Counted from the stretch's first letter, positions 44,426 through 52,949 are shown. The stretch: 64,000 nt of DNA from Arthrobacter sp. Soil736 (GCF_001428005.1 NZ_LMSB01000012.1:75628-139627), one strand, 5' to 3'. Made by a program: numbers and translations. The notes: a model not told the origin generated them from the sequence alone.

Positions 44426-45253
44426 TCATAGGGGCGTTAGGGACCGTTGCTTCCGCACGGTCAGGTAGATGTTGTGGGAGGTGATGACCAGTGCCAGCCA
44501 AGCCGCGCCGAGGGCCCAGGCCGCCAGGACATCGGTGAGCCAGTGGTGTCCCAGGTAAACCCCGCTCAGGCCTATGGTCGCGGCAAAGGCGGTTGCCGCG
44601 GACACGGTGAGCCAACGGCTAAGGGTCGTCTGGAGCCGGAGAACTATCAGGTAGGCGATGATGCCGACGATGACCACTGAGTTCAGGGAGTGTCCGCTTG
44701 GAAACGAGGCGGAATGGTCGAACGGTGGCACGGCATCGTTGAGATCGGGGCGCGTACGGCCGATGAGCCGCTTGCCGGCGATGGTCATGAGCAGTGAACC
44801 GGTGCCTGCGATGACGATGAGGATAACGGGGGTCCAAGACCGCCGCTTGATCGTCAGGGCTATCGTGGCGGTCAGGGCAAGAACCAGCATGCCAACGGTG
44901 TCGCCGATGTAAGCGTAGGCGGTGACGAAGAGATCAAAGGCGGGGGAGCGGAGACTCTTTCCCGCGGCAAGCGCCGGGTGGTCCAGCTCGGCTACTCCGT
45001 CGGCTGCGACCATGGATTCCCAGACGCGGACGAAGACTGCGGTCATTCCGGCGACGATGGCAGCACCCGGCAGAAGGGTCAGGATCAGCGCCCCGTGCGG
45101 GCCGAGGAAATCGCTGCTCCCTCGGACCGCCCTGGCAAGGACACCGTTGGGCCGGTCGTCCGCCCGGGTGAGGTCACGGCCGCCGACGAAGCGGTCCTGA
45201 TTCAGTCCACTGCCGACACCTTCGTCGGTCTGGCTGCGTCGTTCCTTACTCAA
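44426..45253 (-). CDS. PAP2-family membrane phosphatase
   Basis: A 275-aa membrane protein with six hydrophobic segments and all three PAP2 motifs: KRLIGRTRPDLND, SFPSGHSLNS and GVYLGHHWLTDVLAAW. Such enzymes dephosphorylate phosphatidic acid or undecaprenyl pyrophosphate outside the membrane. The first 45 residues are hydrophilic. A TTG at 45,253 is the longest start; a later start would not affect the motifs. Confidence 0.88.
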   Translation of the reverse strand: MSKERRSQTDEGVGSGLNQDRFVGGRDLTRADDRPNGVLARAVRGSSDFLGPHGALILTLLPGAAIVAGMTAVFVRVWESMVAADGVAELDHPALAAGKSLRSPAFDLFVTAYAYIGDTVGMLVLALTATIALTIKRRSWTPVILIVIAGTGSLLMTIAGKRLIGRTRPDLNDAVPPFDHSASFPSGHSLNSVVIVGIIAYLIVLRLQTTLSRWLTVSAATAFAATIGLSGVYLGHHWLTDVLAAWALGAAWLALVITSHNIYLTVRKQRSLTPL

Positions 45254-45613
45254 CGTTGGTTCCCATCTCGAAATCGACCATCATCAGGCTGAGCCGTAAA
45301 CAAGAGCCTAATGGCTCGTTCAGCGTTCTAGGCGCACAACTACCGGCGGAAAGTCCTGAAGCACACGGCACCCCTGATGTGGACCTGACGAAGTGCCGGC
45401 CGCGTTCCAATCGCGGGCTTGCAGAATGCGTTAGTGAACACTAACGAATTTCCCATGACCATCCAGGAGATCGACTCCGACAAACGAATCGTCTTCACCT
45501 GAGGCCTCAAACGACTGGTCGGGTTGCCGCCCTTGCGTGCGACCGCTCGGCGGTCCGGACCGGGACGGTCCCGGAGAGAAACCGGAGCCGGCTGCCGGGA
45601 GGACAATGGCACC
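45254..45613. other. Intergenic region with an operator-like palindrome and a broken gene start
   Basis: No full gene is present in these 360 bases. A perfect palindrome lies at 45,429-45,446, followed 9 nt later by a 15-codon frame (45,455-45,502; MTIQEIDSDKRIVFT), which looks like the stub of a deleted gene. The remainder is featureless. Confidence 0.4.
45429..45446. promoter_or_regulatory. Perfect 18-bp palindrome, TetR/MarR-type operator
   Basis: CGTTAGTG-AA-CACTAACG is perfectly symmetric. Its TTAGTG/CACTAA form and 18-bp length resemble operators of TetR- or MarR-type repressors. It lies 8 nt before a very short frame and no regulator gene is next to it, so it looks orphaned. Confidence 0.55.
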
Positions 45614-45925
45614 ATGAGAATCGAAGTCTTGTATTTCGAGGGGTGTCCGAATTCCGCGGAGGCTTGCCAGCGCACAGAAGTCGCCCTCGCCGCCCTGGGG
45701 TGGGGAAAGGTTGCGGTTCATATGCGGGAGATGCGGACAGCAGAGGATACAAAGGGAACCCCGTTCGCCGGTTCCCCGACTATCAGCGTGGACGGAAGGG
45801 ATATTTTTCCGGGCGCGAACCCGGCCTCCGACCTCTCGTGCCGTATCTATCAGACGCCGAACGGTGTGGCCGGCCTGCCGACGGTTGACCAGTTGAAGGA
45901 AGCCCTCATAAACACCGGCCTCTGA
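45614..45925 (+). CDS. Thioredoxin-fold small protein
   Basis: A 103-aa protein starting MRIEVLYFEGCPNSAEA, the beta-alpha opening of a thioredoxin fold with a single active-site-like cysteine (GCPN in place of CxxC). FAGSPTISVDGRDIFPG is the cis-Pro loop equivalent, and VDQLKEAL is the final helix. Similar proteins occur near alkylmercury lyase genes or stand alone; the role is unknown. The ATG at 45,614 gives the natural start of the first strand. Confidence 0.75.
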   Translation: MRIEVLYFEGCPNSAEACQRTEVALAALGWGKVAVHMREMRTAEDTKGTPFAGSPTISVDGRDIFPGANPASDLSCRIYQTPNGVAGLPTVDQLKEALINTGL

Positions 45926-45961
45926 CGCCGGCTCGGTAGTGGGGGCCGTGGCCCGCGGAAA

Positions 45962-46333
45962 TCAGACGTGCTGATCGACGAGAACCGGGTTGCCGTCCGG
46001 ATCGAGCACCACAAAGTTCGCAGGCCCCGTCGTCGCCTCGTCTGCTTCCGAAAGGAACTGCGTGCCCTGGGCTTTCAGGTGCCGCTGGAGATCGCGCACA
46101 TCGGTGAATGACTCAAGCGCCTGCGCGTCCTGATTCCAACCCGGGTTAAAGGTCAGCATGTTCTTCTCAAACATCCTTTGGAAGAGGCCTATGACAGCCT
46201 CACCGTTCTTCAGGATCAGCCAGTTCTGGGTGATGTCGCCCCCGTGGCTGCTAAATCCAAGCTTTTCGTAGAACGCAGCTGAAGCAGCGATGTCCTTGAC
46301 GGCAAGGCTGAGCGAGAAGGCGCCGAGTTCCAT
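45962..46333 (-). CDS. VOC-family protein
   Basis: A 123-aa single-module glyoxalase/bleomycin-resistance-like protein: [22 protein letters not shown] at the start, GEAVIGLFQ in the middle and [18 protein letters not shown] at the end. No metal-ligand set can be firmly assigned. Transcribed alone. Confidence 0.85.
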   Translation of the reverse strand: MELGAFSLSLAVKDIAASAAFYEKLGFSSHGGDITQNWLILKNGEAVIGLFQRMFEKNMLTFNPGWNQDAQALESFTDVRDLQRHLKAQGTQFLSEADEATTGPANFVVLDPDGNPVLVDQHV

Positions 46334-46597
46334 GTTTGCTCCACTCTGCAGGAGTAGCGGCGTCTCGCGCTCGGGGTTCGCCCGGGAAAACGCCCGACGC
46401 CGGTGCGGGCTCTGTCCCGCTGGTCACCCTTCACTGGGCTGCTGCCGGGACCTTCCGATCAGTGGCCTCAGAACTTACTCCTACCAGCCACCAGGACATC
46501 CCAAATCAAGCTATTTGTCTCCGGCGGCAGGGCACGCAGGCAAGGGAGCCCGCGGGGGTTCGCTGCCGCCGTCGTCGTGCCTGGCGCAGCTGCGCCG

Positions 46598-46915
46598 CTA
46601 CCGGGCGGAGCGCCGGTTGCGCGCCTGGGCCGCCAGGCGGGTGAAGGCAAAGACGAAGACCGCTTCGATCAGCACCATCAATCCGAGCAACAACCACTGG
46701 CCGCTGCCGATGAAGGCGATGGCACCGACGAGGACGAGCACGGTTCCGAGGACCAGCGCATAAACGGCGAACCCGAAAGCCACCCTGGCACTGCGCACAC
46801 CTGTCCGGAAGCCAAAGCCCAAAGGCTCTCCTCCGGGGTACCCCTCAACGCGGTCGGGGCCTGCGGGCTTGAGCCTGTCGAACTCGTCCCAAAGGTCCCG
46901 GTCCTGATCGGTCAT
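46598..46915 (-). CDS. Small two-helix membrane protein
   Basis: A 105-aa protein with an acidic N-terminus (MTDQDRDLWDEFDRLKP) and two hydrophobic helices (VAFGFAVYALVLGTVLVLVGAIAFI and WLLLGLMVLIEAVFVFAFT), ending in a basic tail. The start at 46,915 is chosen because the upstream extension is short and lacks a site. No known family; probably conserved in Micrococcaceae. Confidence 0.65.
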   Translation of the reverse strand: MTDQDRDLWDEFDRLKPAGPDRVEGYPGGEPLGFGFRTGVRSARVAFGFAVYALVLGTVLVLVGAIAFIGSGQWLLLGLMVLIEAVFVFAFTRLAAQARNRRSAR

Positions 46916-46944
46916 AGTCCCATTATCCCGCAATTCCAGCGGCC

Positions 46945-47420
46945 CTACGCTGGTCGCTGAGCGAGGAGTACTGCTTGGGGAGACGTCTCGCGGGGGCCGG
47001 GTTCGCGTGACATCTGAGCAACCATGGTGAAGCCGGCATTGGCCAGGTCTTCGATGACGGCTGCTGGCGGGAAGAGTTGGGCGTCCATCGACACGTCGTG
47101 ACCATAGGCGCGAGATATCTGGCGAGAGCCTTCACCCACCTGGAAGCTGATCAAGGCGTATCCGCCGGGAGCAAGGACCCGGAAGAACTCTGCAAATACG
47201 CCGGGGAGATCGAGGGGTGCAGCCGGGTCATCCGGCCGGCGCCGCAGCCCGCGTCGACCACTGACCGGACGTTTCCTTCCATCACGTAAGTGGCGAACGC
47301 TTCGATCATGCCGCGATCGGCCGGCGCCTCGAAACTGGCATCGGGCAGCAATCTCGCGTAGCTCTCTGCGACCACGTCATAGGCCGACCGGACGAGGGCA
47401 AGACGATCATCTCGATGCAT
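46945..47420 (-). pseudogene. Class-I SAM methyltransferase, internal deletion
   Basis: The N-terminal part (MHRDDRLALVRSAYDVVAES ... VVDAGCGAGRMTRL) carries SAM motif I. Directly afterwards the frame shifts and the sequence continues with LPGVFAEFFRVLAPGGYALISFQVGEGS and a proper C-terminus to 46,945. About 60 residues (motifs II-III) are missing between the two parts and the frames differ, so no active enzyme can be made. Confidence 0.75.
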
Positions 47421-47543
47421 CCGGACAGGCTATCGCGGCCTCGCGCAGTTTCTGCCATTGCCGTCAGCCGGTGGAGCGCGGACGATTGCTGCATGGGCGG
47501 AAATAACAACAGGCTTCGTCTCCGGAACTTTGCGGGGTGCTGA

Positions 47544-48140
47544 GTGTTCGGCATGAAGGCCGGTGGTCGCAGGCGGTTGTGGTCCATCGTGGTGGCGGGG
47601 GTGGCCGTCGTCCTGCTCGCCATAGGGCTGGCGGTGTTCAAACCGTGGCTTCTCTTTATCGACGTGCGCGTGGATGAACAGATCCCGACCGTGGCTGCAT
47701 CCTCCGATATTGCTCGACCCTCGCCGTCCGCATCATTAGAGGCCCCGTCGCCACCCGGCGCCGCGCCCACGCGGCAGGCGCCTGCCGGTCCGGTCCAGCT
47801 TGCTGCAGGTTCCTTGATCAGCCACGAACACGCGACGTCGGGGAGTGTCCGGATCCTGGGGCAGCCAAACGGCGACCGGCTACTGATCCTCGAGAATCTC
47901 GACACGTCGAACGGGCCGGATGTGCACGTCTGGCTGAGTGCTGCCGATGTCGTGGAGGGAACGGGCGGTTGGTTTACGGCTGGTGGTGCTGATCATCATG
48001 ACCTAGGCCTCATCAAGGGAAACCAAGGCAATCAGGTCTACGCCATCCCGGCCGGGGTTGATCTGAAAAAGTACAAGTCCGTTGATCTCTGGTGCGTTCA
48101 GTTCAGCGTGTCATTCGGAGCGGCTCAGCTGACCTTCTGA
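47544..48140 (+). CDS. Membrane-anchored DM13 domain protein
   Basis: A 198-aa protein: cytoplasmic KAGGRRRLW, one membrane helix (SIVVAGVAVVLLAIGLAVF), a Pro/Ser/Ala linker, then an extracellular DM13 domain (residues 90-198; SGSVRILGQPNGDRLLILENLDTSNGPDVHVWLSA ... KKYKSVDLWCVQFSVSFG). DM13 domains carry a conserved cysteine and are proposed to act in redox chemistry. An ATG three codons downstream is also possible. Confidence 0.85.
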   Translation: MFGMKAGGRRRLWSIVVAGVAVVLLAIGLAVFKPWLLFIDVRVDEQIPTVAASSDIARPSPSASLEAPSPPGAAPTRQAPAGPVQLAAGSLISHEHATSGSVRILGQPNGDRLLILENLDTSNGPDVHVWLSAADVVEGTGGWFTAGGADHHDLGLIKGNQGNQVYAIPAGVDLKKYKSVDLWCVQFSVSFGAAQLTF

Positions 48141-48158
48141 GCCACTGGCGGACAAAAT

Positions 48159-48174
48159 CCGGAGGCGCTTCCGG
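48159..48174. terminator. Short hairpin between convergent DM13 and lrp genes
   Basis: CCGGA and TCCGG form a 5-bp stem around a 6-base loop in the 39-bp gap between convergent genes. There is no strong T-tract. Candidate only. Confidence 0.3.
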
Positions 48175-48179
48175 CTACT

Positions 48180-48584
48180 TCAACGCGGCGATTTGATGGT
48201 CTTCATCGTGAAGCGGGAGACGACTTTCTGGATGCCGGGAAGCGTCAGGACCCGCTCGGTGAGGAACGTTTCGTAAGCGGGGAGGTCCTGCACCCCGATC
48301 CGCACGAAGTAGTCCGGTGATCCGAACATGCGATGCATCTCGACGACCTCATCAAAGGCAGCCATGGCATCCTCAAACCGGAGAACGCTCTGGCGGTCGA
48401 ACGCGGTCAGTTCGACGTCGAGGATCACCTCAAAGCTGCGCCCCATGGCCGTGGGGTCGACCACCGCGCGGTATCCGAGAATGACTTTCTCCTGCTCCAG
48501 GCGCTGCACCCTGCGCAGGCACGGTCCCGGCGTCAGGTGGACACGTTCGGCCAGGTTCACGTTGGGAATGCGGGCGTCCCGCAT
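48180..48584 (-). CDS. Lrp/AsnC-family regulator, 5' end truncated
   Basis: The frame encodes the Lrp/AsnC helix-turn-helix from its second half on (LMRDARIPNVNLAERVHLTPGPCLRRVQRLEQEKVILGYRAVVDP) and the complete RAM ligand domain (FDEVVEMHRMFGSPDYFVRIGV). The usual first helix (LDxxDxxILxxL) is missing: upstream of ELM the codons read into antisense azlC. From the ATG at 48,584 the product is 134 aa, about 15 short. It lacks the N-terminal helix that packs the HTH and may be inactive. Confidence 0.75.
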   Translation of the reverse strand: MRDARIPNVNLAERVHLTPGPCLRRVQRLEQEKVILGYRAVVDPTAMGRSFEVILDVELTAFDRQSVLRFEDAMAAFDEVVEMHRMFGSPDYFVRIGVQDLPAYETFLTERVLTLPGIQKVVSRFTMKTIKSPR

Positions 48585-49275
48585 CAGCTCGGCCCGCCGC
48601 GAGATCGCGGCCGGCCTTCGTGATTCGCTGGCCGCCGGGCTGGGCATGTTTCCGCTGGGCATCGCTTTCGGCCTGCTCGTTGTACAGGCCGGGCTGCCCT
48701 GGTGGGTTGCGCCGGCCCTGTCCGTTGCCGGCTTCGCCGGGTCGCTGGAGCTCCTTCTCATCGGGATGATGGTGGCTGTGACCCCGCTGGCGACCATCGC
48801 CCTGACGACGTTCCTGGTCAACTTCCGGCACGTCTTCTACAGCTTCTCGTTCCCCCTGCATGTCGTGAAGAACCCGGTGGCGAAGGCGTATTCCGTGTAC
48901 GCCATGATCGACGAGGCCTACGCCGTCACCGCTGCCTCCAAGGAGAACTGGACAGGTTGGCGGCTGATCAGCATGCAGCTGGCCTTTCAGGCCTACTGGG
49001 TCGGAGGAGGGTTGGCCGGTGTGTGGGCCTCGGCCCTGCTGCCCGCTCACGTGGAGGGCTTGGAATTTGCCCTCTGTGTGCTGTTTGTCACCCTGACACT
49101 CGATGCGGCCAGGACACGGAAGCAGGTCCCTCCGCTGCTTCTGGCCGCACTCAGCCTTGGTACCGCGCTCGTCGTGGCGCCGGACGCGTCTTTGTTTGTT
49201 GGCCTGGTGATCTTCCTTGTCCTGCTGATCGTACGGTTCGTCATGGACCGGCGCCGTGGAGTCCTCAATGCCTGA
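48568..49275 (+). CDS. azlC: AzlC-family branched-chain amino acid exporter subunit
   Basis: A 235-aa membrane protein: REIAAGLRDSLAAGLGMFPLGIAFG at the N-terminus, the FLVNFRHVFYSFSFP signature and five hydrophobic segments, as in AzlC, the large subunit of branched-chain amino acid exporters with AzlD. The ATG at 48,568 lies within the lrp coding sequence on the other strand and lacks a ribosome site, so the native start and promoter are probably lost. The stop overlaps azlD by 8 bp. Confidence 0.8.
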   Translation: MRASRISSARREIAAGLRDSLAAGLGMFPLGIAFGLLVVQAGLPWWVAPALSVAGFAGSLELLLIGMMVAVTPLATIALTTFLVNFRHVFYSFSFPLHVVKNPVAKAYSVYAMIDEAYAVTAASKENWTGWRLISMQLAFQAYWVGGGLAGVWASALLPAHVEGLEFALCVLFVTLTLDAARTRKQVPPLLLAALSLGTALVVAPDASLFVGLVIFLVLLIVRFVMDRRRGVLNA

Positions 49276-49594
49276 AACGCCGTACATCCTCGCCGTGCTG
49301 GCGATCGTCTTTACTGTCACGCTGGCCCTGCGAGCGCTGCCTTTCGCCGCCCTGCGCACACTCAGGGAGTCCGTGCTGGTCAGGAAGCTGTCCGTGTGGA
49401 TGCCCGTCGGCATCCTGGGGATTCTCGCTGTGTCCACGCTGCGCACCACCCTGACGGCCGGTTCGGGCAACGCGCTCCCCGCGGCCGTTGCTGTGGCAGT
49501 CACCGCGGCCGCGCATCTCCTCGGCGGAAGGCGCACGCTGCTCAGCGTCGGGCTGGGAACGCTCGCGTACGTCGTCCTGGAGAACCTCTTCTAG
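49268..49594 (+). CDS. azlD: AzlD-family transport protein
   Basis: A 108-aa protein with four hydrophobic helices (YILAVLAIVFTVTLALRALPF; VWMPVGILGILAVSTL; ALPAAVAVAVTAAAHLL; LLSVGLGTLAYVVLENLF), matching AzlD, the small partner of AzlC. The ATG at 49,268 overlaps the azlC stop, consistent with coupled translation. Confidence 0.85.
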   Translation: MPETPYILAVLAIVFTVTLALRALPFAALRTLRESVLVRKLSVWMPVGILGILAVSTLRTTLTAGSGNALPAAVAVAVTAAAHLLGGRRTLLSVGLGTLAYVVLENLF

Positions 49595-49622
49595 CGCAGC
49601 AGTTTGCGACGCGCGGCGCAGC

Positions 49623-49639
49623 GCCCCAGCAGTTGGGGC
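49623..49639. terminator. Hairpin between convergent azlD and hydrolase genes
   Basis: GCCCCA and TGGGGC form a 6-bp stem with a 5-nt loop between two convergent stops. It could end both transcripts; the T-tract is weak. Confidence 0.4.
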
Positions 49640-49654
49640 ACTGTATTAAGCGGG

Positions 49655-50473
49655 CTAGGCCCACGCGTCCTTACTTGCGGCGATGCCGTCCACGAAGTCC
49701 AGTACCGCGGGATGGGCGGGGTTGATGATGTGTCCGCCCGTCACGAGCACCGTCCGGGTGAACGGCAAGGCGCCTGACAGCCGGGCGTTCACCAGCCGGC
49801 ACGCCTCGGGCGATTCCTCTGCGGAGACTATGAGCGTGGGCCTGCGGATCCCCTCCAGTTTGTCCTCGTCCAGCTCCAGGGCGTCCTCGCTGAGGTCCAT
49901 GCCGTGGCCGTTGATCTCGGCAAGGACGGCGTGCCCCGTCCCGGCAAACATCTCCCTGAGATCCTCCGGCAGCGACTCCCAGGTTGCGTCGCCAAGGGAC
50001 TCCCGGATCACAGTCTCCGCGGCCAGCCCGGGCTGGCCGGCCGAGCGCTCCAGCACCCTGAGGCGAAGGCTGCGGGCCCATGCGTCGGCCTCCGGGTCGA
50101 TGGTGAACAAAGCCGGCTCCAGGAGCACCAGCGCCTTTACTTTGTCTGGGAACCGGCGGGCAAGCTCGATGGCGATGAGGCCGCCCGTGCTGCGGCCGAT
50201 CACTACTGCCGGGCCAGCGTGCAGAGCGGCCAGGACGCCCGCGGCGTCGTCGACGTGGTCGACCAGGTCAAGAGTGGCGAACGGCGCCGGGGGAGCGCTG
50301 CGGTGGAAGCCCCTGCGGTCATAGATGATGCACCGGCCATGCAGGGCGAGTTCCTCGGCGGCATCCGCCCACATCACGGCTGAACTGGGCGTCCCGTGCA
50401 CGCCCAAAATGGGGATCCCCTCGCCGCGTTCCTCGTAGTACAGATCCACGCCGTTGACGCTAAGTCGGGACAT
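49655..50473 (-). CDS. Alpha/beta hydrolase
   Basis: A 272-aa alpha/beta hydrolase: YYEERGEGIPILGVHGTPSSAVMW (oxyanion region), CIIYDRRGFHRS, nucleophile elbow GRSTGG, and a C-terminal GGHIINPAHP with the catalytic histidine. The acid is probably in the SAEES stretch. Similar enzymes are esterases or peroxidase-like hydrolases; substrate unknown. The ATG at 50,473 (MSRLSVNGVDLYY) is the natural start. Confidence 0.88.
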   Translation of the reverse strand: MSRLSVNGVDLYYEERGEGIPILGVHGTPSSAVMWADAAEELALHGRCIIYDRRGFHRSAPPAPFATLDLVDHVDDAAGVLAALHAGPAVVIGRSTGGLIAIELARRFPDKVKALVLLEPALFTIDPEADAWARSLRLRVLERSAGQPGLAAETVIRESLGDATWESLPEDLREMFAGTGHAVLAEINGHGMDLSEDALELDEDKLEGIRRPTLIVSAEESPEACRLVNARLSGALPFTRTVLVTGGHIINPAHPAVLDFVDGIAASKDAWA

Positions 50474-50495
50474 ATCACCAGCGTAGGTCCCGCCC

Positions 50496-51191
50496 TCAAT
50501 CAGCGGAAGGGATGCCCTCCTCGGCATCGATGGCCGGCAGGAGCTGGCGGTTCCTTATGCGCGATGCACCGAAATCGATCGTTACCGGCTGGATCTCCCA
50601 GGAGCCGCTGCGCCTCGACTGTGGAATTCCCACGGCAACGTGGGGCGTCCAGCGCGGGTACCTGAAGCCAAGAGCGCGTGAGCTGAGAATAAAGTCATCG
50701 GCGTTGTCAACGAGCAGCTCGGCCAGCAGCTCGTGCAGCGCCTGCACGAGGGAGACCTGAAAGTCACGCACGCTCTGAGGCACATCCACTTCGAGTCCGC
50801 ATACGCTGCCGCCGCCCAGGACGATCAGCCTTTCGGCCTGTCCCGAGAAGCCTCCCATCACCGGCAGCCGCTGCAGCCACGCCGACGTCCTGCTGGCGGC
50901 CGTGGCGGGACTCGTGATGCCTTTGGTCCACTCCGAGACATCTTGGGAGAAGTCGTCCAGTACCCCGATGTGCAGCAGCGTCATGTGCAGGCCATGCTGC
51001 TTGCGCAGCGAGCGCACGTAGCTGCCCAGTTTCTCGTAGTCCGCGGTCCCGGACCCAACACTGAGCACCGGCACCTCCACCGTGATGCGCGGAACCATGT
51101 GCATCCGGACTCTCCCTCTTGCCCGTGCTGACCGTTGACTCTCGATGCAATTATCCTCCGGTCCGGGGAATTCGGCCGGGAGCTCGGGCAT
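50496..51191 (-). CDS. 2H-phosphoesterase-like (2'-5' RNA ligase fold) protein
   Basis: A 231-aa protein. HMTLLHIG at about residue 70 fits the first H-x-T-h motif of 2H phosphoesterases, and RWTPHVAVGIP near residue 190 sits where the second should be, but reads H-V-A-V, so the second Thr/Ser is replaced. The fold assignment is an inference from motif spacing. GAGGAG precedes the ATG at 51,191. It lies 28 bp after the lipid-kinase-like gene on the same strand. Confidence 0.6.
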   Translation of the reverse strand: MPELPAEFPGPEDNCIESQRSARARGRVRMHMVPRITVEVPVLSVGSGTADYEKLGSYVRSLRKQHGLHMTLLHIGVLDDFSQDVSEWTKGITSPATAASRTSAWLQRLPVMGGFSGQAERLIVLGGGSVCGLEVDVPQSVRDFQVSLVQALHELLAELLVDNADDFILSSRALGFRYPRWTPHVAVGIPQSRRSGSWEIQPVTIDFGASRIRNRQLLPAIDAEEGIPSAD

Positions 51192-51219
51192 GACCAACTC
51201 CTCGGGATGGGTCGGCCGT

Positions 51220-52119
51220 TTATCCGAGGGTGGCGAGCGCGCGGTGTGCGGATTCCACAACCACCGGCGTGCCCGCCGTCAGCGTCTTCACTTCGCCGTC
51301 GAACTGCACGGGAACGGATTCCATCGTCCGGAAGCTGTAGCGGCTGACGCCGGGTTGGACGCCGAGCCCAATCGTCACGGCACGAAGTGTCATGAGCGCC
51401 ATCCGCCACCTACTGGCGTGGGGCAGCATGATGACCTCGAACAGCCCGTCGTCAGGGTGGCCGGTCTCGCTGATTCTGCCGTACTTGGCCATGACCGGGA
51501 CATTGGCCAGGATGAGGCTGTCGAACACAGCACGGGCCCCGTCGTCACGGGTGATTTCGAACGGCTGTAACCGGGTCAAAGTGCGTACGACAGAAATCAG
51601 CTCCTTCAGCGCTCCTTTGTTGCCCCGCTCAATTCCGATGGCCATGGCCGGTGTCAGTCCCAGGCCTATGTATGAGTGGGCGTAGTGCGTCCAAGCAGCC
51701 TTTCCCACGCCATGGGTCAGCCGCAGCAGATCGATTCGACTGACCTCGCCCCGGATGATTGCTTCGATCAGCGGAATCCGAGGCGTGCTGCGGTGGTGGT
51801 CGTTGGCATTTCCGCTTGCCAGTACCGCGCAGACGGCGCGGCTTTCAGCTACGTCCATTACCCCGTTGACAACCTCGTTATACCCCCCGTCGCCGCTGAC
51901 GGACACAATCAGGGGTCGGCCCGAGGCCGCCGCCGTCCGGGCGAGTTCACGTGCGTGGCCGGGGAACTTGCTGGGCTCCAAACGAACGGGCATATTCGGT
52001 AGGCGGCGGGTCACTTCAGCGCGCAGCTGCTCGGCCAGGTGGGCAGGATTCCGGCTGCTGACCGGGTTATAAATCAAGATGATCCGGTCAAACGGTACCG
52101 GGGGCGAGGAAGCGTCCAT
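51220..52119 (-). CDS. Diacylglycerol kinase-like lipid kinase
   Basis: A 299-aa protein of the DAGK catalytic family. RIILIYNPVSSR is the first strand, VSVSGDGGYNEVVNGVMD is the nucleotide-binding GDG loop (GDGGYNE in place of GDGTxNE), and VLASGNANDHHR corresponds to the GTGNDFAR motif. A beta-sandwich C-terminal domain follows (DDGLFEVIMLP ... QFDGEVKTL). It phosphorylates a lipid or sphingoid base at the membrane; the Thr-to-Gly change in the GDG motif is unusual. GAAGGA precedes the ATG at 52,119. Confidence 0.85.
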   Translation of the reverse strand: MDASSPPVPFDRIILIYNPVSSRNPAHLAEQLRAEVTRRLPNMPVRLEPSKFPGHARELARTAAASGRPLIVSVSGDGGYNEVVNGVMDVAESRAVCAVLASGNANDHHRSTPRIPLIEAIIRGEVSRIDLLRLTHGVGKAAWTHYAHSYIGLGLTPAMAIGIERGNKGALKELISVVRTLTRLQPFEITRDDGARAVFDSLILANVPVMAKYGRISETGHPDDGLFEVIMLPHASRWRMALMTLRAVTIGLGVQPGVSRYSFRTMESVPVQFDGEVKTLTAGTPVVVESAHRALATLG

Positions 52120-52164
52120 GGAGTTATTCCTTCGACTAGCCAACGTTGGGGTGGCCTGGAACGT

Positions 52165-52620
52165 CTAGTCGAAGGAAATGTCGCGGGCCAAGGCGTCAAT
52201 GGTCTTGCGGCGGGCTTCGTCCGCCTGACTTTTTAGCAGAGCATCTTCGTTTCGTTGCTCCCGCTCGTGACGTGACTGTTCACTAATCTCCCTGACTAGA
52301 GAGCCGATCAGCGTGGACAATCCGGATTTCAGTTCTTCCAGGTTGGTATTCCGGATTTCCAGTCGCAGGTCGTCAATGCCGAGGCTGACGTGGCCATAGC
52401 CCTGTTCCGCGAGACGCTCGTGGATGACCGGTCCCGGAATCATCTTGGACTCGGCCGGATTGACTCTTCGGGAGAAGCGGGCCGAGACGATGTACCTGGC
52501 AGGCGCCGTGCCCGAATAGAGTTCGCGCGGAACCGAAACGACGGATGACACCCGAAGCGTTGACTCCGGCGAAGTGTCCTCGACCGGTTCCCTGGATGAG
52601 ACATTTGCGTTCACATGCAC
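52165..52620 (-). CDS. Hypothetical protein with coiled-coil C-terminus
   Basis: A 151-aa protein that I cannot assign. The N-terminal half is beta-rich (TAPARYIVSARFSRRVNP, YGHVSLGIDDLRLEIRNT); the C-terminal 50 residues (LVREISEQSRHEREQRNEDALLK...) are charged and helical. The start is GTG (52,620 or 52,614) after GGTGGGAA. It is followed on the same strand by the lipid-kinase-like gene after 45 bp. Confidence 0.6.
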   Translation of the reverse strand: MHVNANVSSREPVEDTSPESTLRVSSVVSVPRELYSGTAPARYIVSARFSRRVNPAESKMIPGPVIHERLAEQGYGHVSLGIDDLRLEIRNTNLEELKSGLSTLIGSLVREISEQSRHEREQRNEDALLKSQADEARRKTIDALARDISFD

Positions 52621-52734
52621 TATTTTCCCACCGTTTCCGACACACGGAACTCGGCGCTACGAACATGCTTCAGACGTCCTGCCCAGGCGGCGAAGGCTGT
52701 GGTCCCCCTGCCGCACGGGTGGGAGGATTTGTGT

Positions 52735-52929
52735 ATGAGCGAAAATACAGGTTCCAGCCCTGAGCCGCCTGCCCCTGACGCAGCGGAAAAGCAGGCGCAA
52801 GGCGAAGCCAAAGGTGAACATTCGGCGCCGTCCACCGGCCAGATACGGACCGTGGGCCAGCGTCGCAGGGATTCTGAAGAAAAGCTTGAGAAGCATCAGC
52901 AGGAAGCGCGGCACAAACCCACGGAGTAA
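52735..52929 (+). CDS. Small hydrophilic protein
   Basis: A 64-aa protein, almost entirely charged or polar (MSENTGSSPEPPAPDAAEK ... RDSEEKLEKHQQEARHKPTE), with an excellent ribosome site GGGAGG 9 nt before the ATG. Probably disordered at the N-terminus and helical at the C-terminus. No family recognised. Confidence 0.55.
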   Translation: MSENTGSSPEPPAPDAAEKQAQGEAKGEHSAPSTGQIRTVGQRRRDSEEKLEKHQQEARHKPTE

Positions 52930-52949
52930 GCGCCCAGCCACTTGGGAAC

